Of a stretch of 64,000 bases of DNA, positions 53,310 through 64,000 are shown in pieces; within the stretch, counting starts at the first letter, position 1; every line of letters starts with the position of its first letter. The notes below the pieces were generated by a model. It was not told where the DNA came from. It did not search any database and was given only the letters and a program-made list of their open reading frames with translations. The position numbers and the translations under genes were made by a program. Location: the NCBI GenBank assembly GCA_964462035.1, contig CAYXAP010000015.1:1-64000 (forward strand), read 5' to 3'. Source of the stretch: UBA1660 sp964462035 (GTDB taxonomy: Bacteria > Myxococcota_A > Polyangia > Polyangiales > Houyiibacteriaceae).

Positions 53310-54575
53310 ATGGTCATCGAGCACGCTCGCGTACTCCTGCTTCTCCTTCTCGCCGCCATCGCCAGTTGCGGCGACTCCCCGCCAGTCGCCGAAGAAGGCG
53401 CCTGGGTCGGAGCCTGGGCGGCGGCTCCGAGCGATTCGGGGCCCTCCTACGGCGACCAGAGCCTTCGACTGCTCCTGACGCCGCTTCGTGGTGGCGAGAC
53501 CGCTCGGGTGCGGCTCTCCAACCGCTTCGGGTCGGCACCCGTCACCTTCCAGCACGTCTTCCTGGGTCGACAGGACTCCGGCGCGGAGCTCGTGGCCGGC
53601 TCGAACGTGCCCCTCACCTTCGACGGCGCGGACGAGGTCATCGTCCCCCCGGGCGAAGAGGTCCTCAGCGATGGGGTGCCGTTCTCCTTCGAGGCGTTCG
53701 AGCGGCTGGCCGTGAGTCTCTTCGTGCCGGCGCCGGGCGGCGCGACCCAGCACTTCGCTGCGCGGCAGACCTCCTATGCGAGCGCACCCGCGGCTGGCGA
53801 TGTGGCCGCGGACGATTCGGGTGAGGCCTTCACGATGACGATGACGAGCCGACCTTTCGTGGTCGGCCTGGACGTGATCGCACCGGAAGGTCACGGCGTG
53901 ATCGTCGCCATCGGCGATTCGATCACGGACGGCGATCAGCGCGACGCGATGTTCGCAGAACTCTCGGTGGACGCCGACGCGCGCTATCCCGACTTCCTGG
54001 CGCGTCGAGTCTCCGAGTCGATGGACGGCACCTCGGTGGTCAACCTCGGCATCAGCGGCAACCGCGTCCTCCGGCCGGGGGTCTTCCCCTTCGCCGGTCC
54101 CTCGCTGGTCGCCCGCATCGAGCGCGACGTGCTGTGGCGCAGCGACGTGACCGACGTGATCCTCTTGCAGGGGATCAACGACCTGGCCCTCGACCCGCAG
54201 CCCGAAGCCGCGGAGGTCGTCGCCGGGCTCGAGGCGGCGGTCGCCATGTTGAAGGAAGCCGTGGGCCCGAACGGCGCGCCGAACGTGCTCGTGGGCACGT
54301 TGACGCCCGCCGGTGGGGCGGTCGGGAGCTTCGGTCCGCTCTACGCCGACGCCGATGCGCGACGCCGTGAGGTCAACGAGGCGATCCGCTCGGGCGAGCT
54401 GGGTGACGGCTTCGTCGACTTCGACGCGGCGGTTCGGGACCCGGCCGATCCTTCGCGACTGGCGCCGGAGTACGATGGAGGGGATGGACTCCACCTCTCG
54501 CCCGCCGGTTACGAGCGGATGGCGGAGGCGGTGGATCTGTCGCTCCTCCGAGGCGCAGCGGTCGGAACGCACTGA
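53310..54575 (+). CDS. SGNH/GDSL esterase lipoprotein
   Basis: A 421-residue lipoprotein (leader ending LAAIASC) with an N-terminal beta domain (about 25-200) and an SGNH-hydrolase domain: block I AIGDSITDG with Ser, block II NLGISGNRV, block III LQGINDL, and block V GLHLSPAGY carrying Asp-x-x-His. Such exported GDSL enzymes hydrolyse esters of lipids, rhamnogalacturonan or xylan. The ATG at 53310 is taken because it begins the leader; the frame is open from 53244. Confidence 0.88.
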   Translation: MVIEHARVLLLLLLAAIASCGDSPPVAEEGAWVGAWAAAPSDSGPSYGDQSLRLLLTPLRGGETARVRLSNRFGSAPVTFQHVFLGRQDSGAELVAGSNVPLTFDGADEVIVPPGEEVLSDGVPFSFEAFERLAVSLFVPAPGGATQHFAARQTSYASAPAAGDVAADDSGEAFTMTMTSRPFVVGLDVIAPEGHGVIVAIGDSITDGDQRDAMFAELSVDADARYPDFLARRVSESMDGTSVVNLGISGNRVLRPGVFPFAGPSLVARIERDVLWRSDVTDVILLQGINDLALDPQPEAAEVVAGLEAAVAMLKEAVGPNGAPNVLVGTLTPAGGAVGSFGPLYADADARRREVNEAIRSGELGDGFVDFDAAVRDPADPSRLAPEYDGGDGLHLSPAGYERMAEAVDLSLLRGAAVGTH

Positions 54576-54628
54576 AGCGCTGGCGCTGGGGACGCCCCGT
54601 GGGGGCTCCCTGTGCTAATTACTGGGAC

Positions 54629-55576
54629 ATGTCGCGCGCGCTCATCGTCATGCTCGCCCTCGCCGGCTCGGCGTGCGCGGTGGACGTGTCCGGCCTGGGG
54701 CCGTCGCGCGCCGACGGCGGCATCGGGGGGGATCTCGGACCGATCGGTCCGGTGGATTCCTTCGTGCCGGGGAGCGACGCGCGACCGGTGGACTCGGGGC
54801 CCGAGGTGGACTCCTTCGTGCCCCCGCCGGACATGTGCGTGGCGACCGCGGAGATCTGCAACGGCGAGGACGACAACTGCAACGGGATCATCGACGACGG
54901 TCTCAGCAGCGCCGCCTGCGACGGTGACGGCGACGGATGCATGGACGGGCTCAGTGGCTGTTCCGGCGGGAGCCCGACCTGCACCGACGCGGCCCCGGTG
55001 GCGGGGACCGCCTGTGACGGGCCCGACCCGGACACCGTCGCGGATGGAACGCTCACCTGTGTCGGCGACGTCCTGGTCTGCGAGGGCGACTGCGTCGTCA
55101 TGACCGAGACCTGCGACCGAACCGACCAGAACTGCAACGGCATCGTCGACGACGACGGTGCCTGCGACGTGGGCGGCGTCACCTGCACCAGTCGTCAGAA
55201 CGCGGGGCGCGTCTACCAGTTCTGCACCGTGCCCGGCGGCGGCTACAGCTACGACGACGCCCTCTCTTACTGCGAGGACCGCGGCTACGATCTGGTCCGC
55301 ATCGCGGACTCCGCCGAGCACGACTTCATCGCGATGCACATCGGCGGCATGAGCTGGTGGAGTCGCGCGCACGTCCACTCGGACGACCCGGAAGAGCGCC
55401 GCGACAAGTGGCGCTGGCACTGGGCCGGCGGCGACGACATCGACGGCGACCCCTGGGGTGGCGGTGAGCCGAGTGGCAACGGGAGCTGTGCTCAGCTCCG
55501 TTCGAGCGACGGGCTCCTCGACGACCGCGACTGCGACGATCAGCTCGCGTTCATCTGCGAAGCCGGCGCGCTCTGA
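54629..55576 (+). CDS. C-type-lectin lipoprotein with MopE-like repeats
   Basis: A 315-residue lipoprotein (LALAGSAC) with a DGG/SFVP linker, two MopE-type calcium/metal motifs (EICNGEDDNCNGIIDDG and TCDRTDQNCNGIVDDDG), and a C-terminal C-type-lectin-like domain (YDDALSYCEDRGYDLVRI, then LDDRDCDDQLAFICEAG). CTLDs bind sugars or proteins, usually with calcium. Likely a surface adhesin. A beautiful example of the myxobacterial lipoprotein style. Confidence 0.82.
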   Translation: MSRALIVMLALAGSACAVDVSGLGPSRADGGIGGDLGPIGPVDSFVPGSDARPVDSGPEVDSFVPPPDMCVATAEICNGEDDNCNGIIDDGLSSAACDGDGDGCMDGLSGCSGGSPTCTDAAPVAGTACDGPDPDTVADGTLTCVGDVLVCEGDCVVMTETCDRTDQNCNGIVDDDGACDVGGVTCTSRQNAGRVYQFCTVPGGGYSYDDALSYCEDRGYDLVRIADSAEHDFIAMHIGGMSWWSRAHVHSDDPEERRDKWRWHWAGGDDIDGDPWGGGEPSGNGSCAQLRSSDGLLDDRDCDDQLAFICEAGAL

Positions 55577-55587
55577 GCCGGCGGCTC

Positions 55588-56862
55588 TCAGGGCAGGGAG
55601 TAGCTGTTGTGCGTGTGGTGGTGGTGGAACGCCCAGCCGCCATCGTTGCCCCAGCCGAGCCGTAGCGCCCGGCCGTGCTCCTCGGGCGTGATGTCGCCGG
55701 CGACCCGCAACGCGTCGAGCTCGCGCTCGAAGTCGTCCGCGAGGGTCTCGTCGATGCCGAAGACCCGTACGAGCGGCGTGGTGGCGAGCTTGGCGAACCA
55801 GTAGGCCTGCCGCGGCCAGTCGATGATGTTCTCTTCGGTCGTGCAGAAGTAGCCGTCGTTGTACGTGCCTGCGACACCGTTGCCGTTGTTGTCGCTCCCG
55901 TCGCCGCAGATGATCTGCGGGTTGTTGGAGCCATCGGTCTGGTAGTAGGCGATGTCGAGATCGCTTCCGCGATGGGTCGTCGTCGGGTGCCGCGGGCTGC
56001 CGGTGTCGGTCCCCGGTGTGAGCCCGTCGGCCTGCGCGAGATCGGCCAGGCCGATCGGGTTCGTGCCCGGGTAGCGGAGCGCGACCTCACAAGCGGCGTG
56101 GCGCACCAACATGGTCAGGTCGCGGCGGAGGTACGAGTATCGCTCGAGGGTTCCGATGTAGTAGCCGTCGGCCATCGCCTCGGCGCTCGTGCGGTCGTAC
56201 GAGCCGGGCATCGGGATCAGCTCGGTGCAGTGGCTGCCTTCACAGCGCCAGTCGGGGCAGCCGTTCGGGAGCACACACTCACCGTCGGTGCAGCTCGCGC
56301 CGTCCTCGCAGGCGCCGGCGGGCACGCTCGGCGAGCACACGTCGCTGCACACTCCGTCGACGCAGGTCTGGCCACCCTCGCAGGTGCCGTTCGGCTCCTC
56401 GGCCGAGCACGCACCGACGCCGCAGACGCTCCCGCACATCGGGTCGCAGCTCGAGCTCTCGGTGAACACGCACGAGCCATCCCCGTCGCATTCACCCGCG
56501 CAGCTGAAGCTGTCGCAGTCGGGCCAGCAGATGCTCGCGTCGCTCTCGCTCAACCCCCAGCAGCGCGACCCCGCGTTGCACTCGCCGGCCGAGCCGCCCT
56601 CCGCGCACGCGCCGGCCGACCGCTGCATGCAGATGCCGTAGACGCACATGCCGGGGTGCGCGTCGTCGCCCTCGCACTCGGCGTCGCAGGTGCAGGCCGA
56701 GCCCGGCGGCTGTGGCATCACCGGCGGACCCGTGTCCGTCATGACCATCCCGGCGTCGGTGCCGGGACGCGGTCCGGCGTCGTCGCTCACGACCGCTCCG
56801 TCATCACCGCACCCGATTGCAGTCGCACACAGTGCGACCAGTAGTGCTCTCCACCACATCAT
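55588..56862 (-). CDS. LAS-type peptidase-like cysteine-rich lipoprotein
   Basis: A 424-residue lipoprotein (leader ending ATAIGC, DAGPRPGTDAG linker) with about 200 residues of spaced cysteine pairs (EGF-like), then a C-terminal domain with THRGSDLDIAYY and WAFHHHHTHNSY. The His-x5-Asp and His-x-His pair resemble the zinc site of LAS peptidases such as MepA and D-Ala-D-Ala carboxypeptidases, which cut peptidoglycan peptides. Zinc geometry (five rather than six residues between His and Asp) is not perfect. The first of two adjacent ATG codons is used. Confidence 0.7.
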   Translation of the reverse strand: MMWWRALLVALCATAIGCGDDGAVVSDDAGPRPGTDAGMVMTDTGPPVMPQPPGSACTCDAECEGDDAHPGMCVYGICMQRSAGACAEGGSAGECNAGSRCWGLSESDASICWPDCDSFSCAGECDGDGSCVFTESSSCDPMCGSVCGVGACSAEEPNGTCEGGQTCVDGVCSDVCSPSVPAGACEDGASCTDGECVLPNGCPDWRCEGSHCTELIPMPGSYDRTSAEAMADGYYIGTLERYSYLRRDLTMLVRHAACEVALRYPGTNPIGLADLAQADGLTPGTDTGSPRHPTTTHRGSDLDIAYYQTDGSNNPQIICGDGSDNNGNGVAGTYNDGYFCTTEENIIDWPRQAYWFAKLATTPLVRVFGIDETLADDFERELDALRVAGDITPEEHGRALRLGWGNDGGWAFHHHHTHNSYSLP

Positions 56863-57042
56863 CCTACCCTCCGGCTCTCCTATTGGCTCGGCGCCGCCCT
56901 CCACGCAAGCGTTGGCCACGTCGTGGCGCGCATTGAGGTGGCCGATGAGCTTCATCGAATGGGCGCCGAGAGCTCCCGAGTAGCCCCCGCGTTTGGCGAC
57001 CGCTTCATTGCCATCGGGGCGGGCAACGGGTAAGCCAGCCGC

Positions 57043-58311
<1,269 letters not shown>

Positions 58312-58320
58312 AGGGTCGTC

Positions 58321-58977
58321 GTGGACGCGCCGATCACCATCGCGATCCCGAAGGGCCGCGTGCTCGAGCAGCTCGTGCCGCGTCTCGAGGCCGCCGGTCT
58401 GGACACCGGCCCCCTCACGAAGCGCAGCCGCAAGCTGATCCGCGAGCTGCCCCCCTTCGAGCACGCCGGCGGCACGCACCCGGGCGCGCGCTTCCTCCTG
58501 CTCAAGCCCGACGACGTGCCGACCTACGTGGAGTACGGCACCGCCGACATCGGCGTGGTCGGTCGGGACGTCCTCCTCGAGCGCGAGTACGACCTCTACG
58601 CCCCGCTCGACCTGGGCATCGGCAAGTGCCAGCTCGCGGTCGCCGCGATGAAGGGTGCGACCTATCCGCCGCCCACCTCCGGGCTGCTGCGAGTCGCCAC
58701 CAAGTTCTCACGGGTCGCGCAGCGCCACTTCGCCCAGCGCGGCATCCCCGCCGAGGTCCTCTACGTGCAGGGCAGCGTCGAGCTCGCGCCGCTGACCGGC
58801 TTGAGCGACGTGATCGTCGATATCGTCGAGACCGGCGAGACGCTCCGGCAGAACGGGCTCGAGGTCGTCGAGCACGTCGCAGACGTCTCGAGCGTGGTCG
58901 TCGCCAACCGGGTCGGGCTCAAGCTCCGACGGGCGCTGATCGCGCCGATCCTCGACGCTCTCGACACCGAGAGCTGA
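58321..58977 (+). CDS. hisG: ATP phosphoribosyltransferase, short form
   Basis: A 218-residue HisG of the short HisG_S type: AIPKGRVLEQLVPRLEAAG, GTADIGVVGRDVL, ATKFSRVAQRHF and DIVETGETLRQNGLEVV. Short forms need HisZ for catalysis of the first histidine step (ATP + PRPP); no hisZ is seen in this window. GTG start. A hairpin lies directly after the stop. Confidence 0.95.
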   Translation: MDAPITIAIPKGRVLEQLVPRLEAAGLDTGPLTKRSRKLIRELPPFEHAGGTHPGARFLLLKPDDVPTYVEYGTADIGVVGRDVLLEREYDLYAPLDLGIGKCQLAVAAMKGATYPPPTSGLLRVATKFSRVAQRHFAQRGIPAEVLYVQGSVELAPLTGLSDVIVDIVETGETLRQNGLEVVEHVADVSSVVVANRVGLKLRRALIAPILDALDTES

Positions 58978-58979
58978 GA

Positions 58980-59002
58980 AATTCGTCCCTGACGGTCGAA
59001 TT
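58980..59002 (+). terminator. Stem-loop after hisG
   Basis: AATTCGTCC and GGTCGAATT with a five-base loop; one mismatch in nine pairs. It begins two bases after the hisG stop codon. A second hairpin TTGCAC/GTGCAA (59011-59037) with a C-run/G-run core follows it. Confidence 0.5.
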
Positions 59003-59140
59003 CTGAACGTTTGCACCCCTTGTGGGGGCTTGTGCAAGGTGACGGCTGCCTGAGACATGTGAGACCCTCGACCCGCTCGGATGGGGAAGGCCCGGGGGGA
59101 TGGGCCGACCTGGTTCCGAGCTTTGGAAGGAGAGCTCTGA

Positions 59141-59752
59141 ATGCGCTCAGCTGGATCCATTGCTTTGGTCATCGCGACTGCCGCCGCAGGGTGTGGAGGC
59201 ACGGTTGCTTTGAACGAGACCACCCCGGTGCAGATCCGAGGTGAGAGACCGCCACCCCCTCCGCCCCCGCCGCCGGAGCCGCCGCCGCGGGTCGAGGTCG
59301 AGGAGACCCGCATCCGCGTGGACGAGAAGATCCACTTCGCCTTCGACGAGGCGACCATCGAGCACGACTCCGACAGCCTCTTGCAGGAGATCGCTCAGGT
59401 CATGATCGACAACCCGCAGCTGGTGAAGATCAAGATCGAGGGACACACCGACAGCCAGGGCGGCACGGAGTACAACCAGGAGCTGTCCACCCGGCGCGCC
59501 AACGCCGTCATGGAGCGGCTGGTCAGCAACGGCGTCGCGGCCGATCGGCTCGAGGCCGTGGGTCATGGCGAGTCCAGGCCCATCGACACTGGCGACACCG
59601 AAGAGGCCCACGCCCGGAACCGGCGCGTGGAGTTCAACATCGTCGAGACCGACGACTCGCTGCGGCCGTCCGCAGACGCAGCCGAGGGTGACGAGTCGGG
59701 CGACGACGCCGCCGAGGAAGAGGAAGCTGCAGAAGAAGGAGAGGCCGAATGA
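59141..59752 (+). CDS. OmpA-family lipoprotein (Pal-like)
   Basis: A 203-residue lipoprotein (ATAAAGC) with a run of prolines (PPPPPPPPPEPPP) near residue 37 and an OmpA-like peptidoglycan-binding domain: HFAFDEATIEHDS, IKIEGHTDSQGG, LSTRRANAVMERL, HGESRPID and ARNRRVEF. It ties the envelope to peptidoglycan, as Pal does. The acidic C-terminal tail is extra. Its stop overlaps the next gene by 4 bp (ATGA). Confidence 0.88.
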   Translation: MRSAGSIALVIATAAAGCGGTVALNETTPVQIRGERPPPPPPPPPEPPPRVEVEETRIRVDEKIHFAFDEATIEHDSDSLLQEIAQVMIDNPQLVKIKIEGHTDSQGGTEYNQELSTRRANAVMERLVSNGVAADRLEAVGHGESRPIDTGDTEEAHARNRRVEFNIVETDDSLRPSADAAEGDESGDDAAEEEEAAEEGEAE

Positions 59753-60099
59753 TTCGCGCCACGCTCATCATCGCGAGCGCGCTCGCGCTCACCGCCTGCG
59801 GCATCGGGGATGCCCAGCCGCGCCTCCGCACCGCCGTCGACGCCAAGCAGGCCGAGATGGACAGCTGCTACACGACCGCCCTCGCACGTGACGAGGCGAT
59901 CGCGGGCGAGGTCCAGGCGACCCTCCACGTGGAGGGCTCGACCGGTCACGTGCAGCAGGTCGAGTTCGGCGAGGGTCAGGTCACCGACCCGGCGCTCCGC
60001 TCGTGCCTCACCAACGTGCTCCAGAGCGTGACGCTGCCAGACGCGCCGAAGAAGAAGCTGGAGGTGCTCTACACCTTCCGGCTGACCGCCTCCGACTGA
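59749..60099 (+). CDS. AgmX/PglI C-terminal-like small lipoprotein
   Basis: A 116-residue lipoprotein (ALTAC lipobox) with a TonB-like/AgmX C-terminal domain: MDSCYTTALARDEAIAGEVQ, EGSTGHVQQV, and LRSCLTNVLQSVTLPDAP. In myxobacteria this domain is found in gliding and envelope-linked proteins; two cysteines may form a disulphide. Coupled to the OmpA-like gene by the ATGA overlap. Confidence 0.8.
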   Translation: MIRATLIIASALALTACGIGDAQPRLRTAVDAKQAEMDSCYTTALARDEAIAGEVQATLHVEGSTGHVQQVEFGEGQVTDPALRSCLTNVLQSVTLPDAPKKKLEVLYTFRLTASD

Positions 60100-60105
60100 G
60101 GCCCA

Positions 60106-60169
60106 GTGGCCCCCGTGGTGGGCTCCGACCCCAGCCAACTGGGGTCGGATGTCACCACGGGGTGGCCAC
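60106..60169. terminator. Long near-perfect hairpin
   Basis: Two arms of nearly 30 bases: the inner stem TCCGACCCCAG / CTGGGGTCGGA with a CCAA loop is perfect, then a few mismatches, then GTGGCC-CCCCGTGGTG against CACCACGGGG-GGCCAC with a one-base bulge. It sits 6 bp after the previous stop. It could be a strong terminator or a mobile palindromic element. Confidence 0.55.
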
Positions 60170-60241
60170 TTCGCCGGTCACTCCCGGGTTGGGGCGTCGT
60201 GTGAGCAATGGCACGAACTGTGCTCTGTGGTGCTACACACG

Positions 60242-62763
<2,522 letters not shown>

Positions 62764-62880
62764 CCACTAACGGTGTCCCGCACATCGCGTCCGGCAGGAG
62801 CACCACGTGCCCACTCACGCGCCCGGCAGGAGCCCAGCGTCTCTAGTCAGCTCTTTCTCGAAGCGGCTGAGCACGGCTGG

Positions 62881-63090
62881 TCACTGGCAGCGACCACGCC
62901 CGCCCACGCAGGTCTGGCCCGGCGCGCAGACGGCTCCGCAGCAGTCTTCTGCCGACGCCTCCGATTCACAGCCGGTCGACAAGGACCCGTCACAGTCGGC
63001 GGTGCCCTCGTCGCAGTCGATGGGCGTGTAGAGCCGGTCGCCGGGGTTCGAGTGGCAGCCGAGGAAGAGCAGCAGCAGCGCGACCCTCAC
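62881..63090 (-). CDS. Small cysteine-rich lipoprotein
   Basis: A 69-residue lipoprotein from a GTG start: VRVALLLLFLGC leader, then a mature part with about nine cysteines (CDEGTADCDGSLSTGC, CCGAVCAPGQTC). The GTG overlaps the TGA of the acetyltransferase gene by GTGA, so it is translationally coupled. Function unknown. Between 62764 and 62880 I see nothing. Confidence 0.65.
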   Translation of the reverse strand: MRVALLLLFLGCHSNPGDRLYTPIDCDEGTADCDGSLSTGCESEASAEDCCGAVCAPGQTCVGGRGRCQ

Positions 63091-63575
63091 TCGCCGAGCT
63101 CCTTGCGGTAGGTGATCTGGATCTCCGAGTAGCCGAGTCGGTCGAGCGCCTTGCGGGTGCCTCGGTTGAAGGGCCACGTCGCGACCTCGACGAGACCACA
63201 GCCGGCCTCGGCGAAGATCGTCTCGAGCGTCTCGAAGAGCCGCCGGCCGATGCCGGAGCCGCGCACCGACGGGTCCACGTACCAGTCGCCGACCACGCCC
63301 TTCCGGCGGATCACGCGGCGCTCGTCGTTCTCGATGCTGCCCGTGATGTAGCCGATGGCCTTCCCGTCGCCGACGGCGAGCAGCACGACGACCGACGGGT
63401 CGCGGAGCATCGCGGAGACGTCCTCGGCGAGGACCGTCTCGAACGACCGGTAGGCGAAGAGGCGCTCCATCCCCGCCGGCATCACCGACCCCCGGTGCTC
63501 GAGGTAGAGCGCTCGGTGAAAGGCTTCGACCACGGGGCGGTCGGCGAGGTCGGCCTGCCTGAGCTCGACGTCCAT
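63087..63575 (-). CDS. GNAT-family N-acetyltransferase
   Basis: A 162-residue GNAT acetyltransferase. The acetyl-CoA loop is VDPSVRGSGIGRRLFETLE near residue 103, followed by VEVATWPFNRGTRKALDRLGY near residue 134. The first strand VELRQADLADRPVV is typical. The acceptor is unknown. Coupled to the small lipoprotein gene that follows it. Confidence 0.9.
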   Translation of the reverse strand: MDVELRQADLADRPVVEAFHRALYLEHRGSVMPAGMERLFAYRSFETVLAEDVSAMLRDPSVVVLLAVGDGKAIGYITGSIENDERRVIRRKGVVGDWYVDPSVRGSGIGRRLFETLETIFAEAGCGLVEVATWPFNRGTRKALDRLGYSEIQITYRKELGE

Positions 63576-63579
63576 CGCT

Positions 63580-64000
63580 CTAGCTGCCCCGAACGGCTGC
63601 GACCACTTCCGCGAGCGACTCGCCGCTGGGGCAGATCACTCCGTGGGCGCCAGCGATGCGGGCGGCCTCGGCGAGGCGCGGGCGGGCCTCGGGGCTCGCA
63701 GCCTGCAGGCTGACGAGCACCGGATGATCGCAGGCGGCGGTGATCTCGGGCAGCAGCGCCAGGTCGGGCAGGCGGCGCGAGGACCCATCGACGAGGATCA
63801 GGCGACCGTTGCCGCGCTCACGAACGAAGCGGGCCGCGTCGAGCCATTCGGAGAGTCGGGAGCCGGGCAGCCGGACGATCGCGACCGCAGCGTCCACGTG
63901 GCCGAGCTCCCGCAGCAGCACGGTGTCGTGCATCCGTGCCGGCGGCACCACCAGCAGCTCGGCGCGACGGGTGAGCTCGCGGACGTCGGCGGCGTGGTCG
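63580..64000 (-). CDS. Unidentified protein, N-terminus outside window
   Basis: An open frame of at least 140 residues running off the window edge. Visible text includes LTRRAELLVVPPARMHD, AVAIVRLPGSRLSEWLDAA and GAHGVICPSGESLAEVV. It looks soluble, with alternating strands and helices. No family recognised; a GTG at 63951 is an internal possible start, but the frame stays open upstream. Confidence 0.6.
   Translation of the reverse strand, partial: DHAADVRELTRRAELLVVPPARMHDTVLLRELGHVDAAVAIVRLPGSRLSEWLDAARFVRERGNGRLILVDGSSRRLPDLALLPEITAACDHPVLVSLQAASPEARPRLAEAARIAGAHGVICPSGESLAEVVAAVRGS

Overview
This is a high-GC window of a bacterial chromosome that most resembles a myxobacterium (Myxococcota; Polyangia, perhaps Sandaracinus- or Nannocystis-like). 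The main clues are many short-spaced lipoproteins whose mature N-termini are low-complexity DGG/DAG/DMG linkers, a lipoprotein with MopE-like CNG-x-DDNCNG repeats, a Hanks-type kinase with an N-terminal zinc ribbon, TPR plus PEGA proteins, and many GTG starts with ATGA/GTGA overlaps. No phage, conjugation module, CRISPR array or insertion-sequence transposase was found. The placement is inference from style; no 16S or marker comparison was possible.

Layout. 0-13.8 kb: hemerythrin-like protein, hotdog thioesterase, a frame-broken ankyrin gene, an AraC-type regulator divergent from a ferredoxin + ferredoxin reductase + AlkB-type monooxygenase fusion, an esterase lipoprotein convergent with an HEXXH lipoprotein, a large unknown protein broken by a 10-N gap, glutathione peroxidase, YceI, and a LysR regulator divergent from a SnoaL-like lipoprotein/pirin-like cupin pair. 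13.8-30.4 kb: M3 oligopeptidase divergent from an HrpB-like helicase, purple-acid-phosphatase-like lipoprotein, SNF2 ATPase, a TauD-like oxygenase, a roadblock protein, Der and Era GTPases, an Lgt-like protein coupled to a SUMF1-fold protein. 30.4-43.7 kb: small lipoprotein, Ser/Thr kinase, a 104-bp tandem repeat, TPR-PEGA protein coupled to a cupredoxin-like lipoprotein, START-like protein, a 54-residue membrane protein overlapping a metalloprotease-like lipoprotein, a minisatellite, transaldolase-family aldolase, NAD kinase, a pair of 94-bp palindromic repeats, and lnt overlapping a lipid-kinase gene. 43.7-64 kb: an overlapping membrane operon with an ABC-2 permease, enoyl-CoA hydratase, a coupled membrane/lipoprotein pair, GH19 chitinase-like lipoprotein, GST, two tRNA-Glu-like half sequences in swapped order, SGNH esterase, C-type-lectin lipoprotein, LAS-peptidase-like lipoprotein, murA-hisG, an OmpA-like/AgmX-like pair, a large PGRP-type amidase, GNAT acetyltransferase and an unfinished gene at the edge.

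How it fits together. Much of the window is envelope biology: lipoprotein maturation (Lgt-like, Lnt), peptidoglycan synthesis (MurA), and a set of exported lipoproteins predicted to act on polymers (chitinase-like, amidase, LAS- and HEXXH-peptidase-like, esterases, a lectin). That suits a predatory or saprophytic bacterium, but no enzyme activity is proven here. Housekeeping genes (der, era, murA, hisG, NAD kinase) are scattered among them.

Assembly quality matters. There are three N runs. Two are bounded by exact terminal overlaps (9 bp and 55 bp); collapsing the second restores one open frame of about 788 residues. The ankyrin frameshift near 2000 may also be an error.
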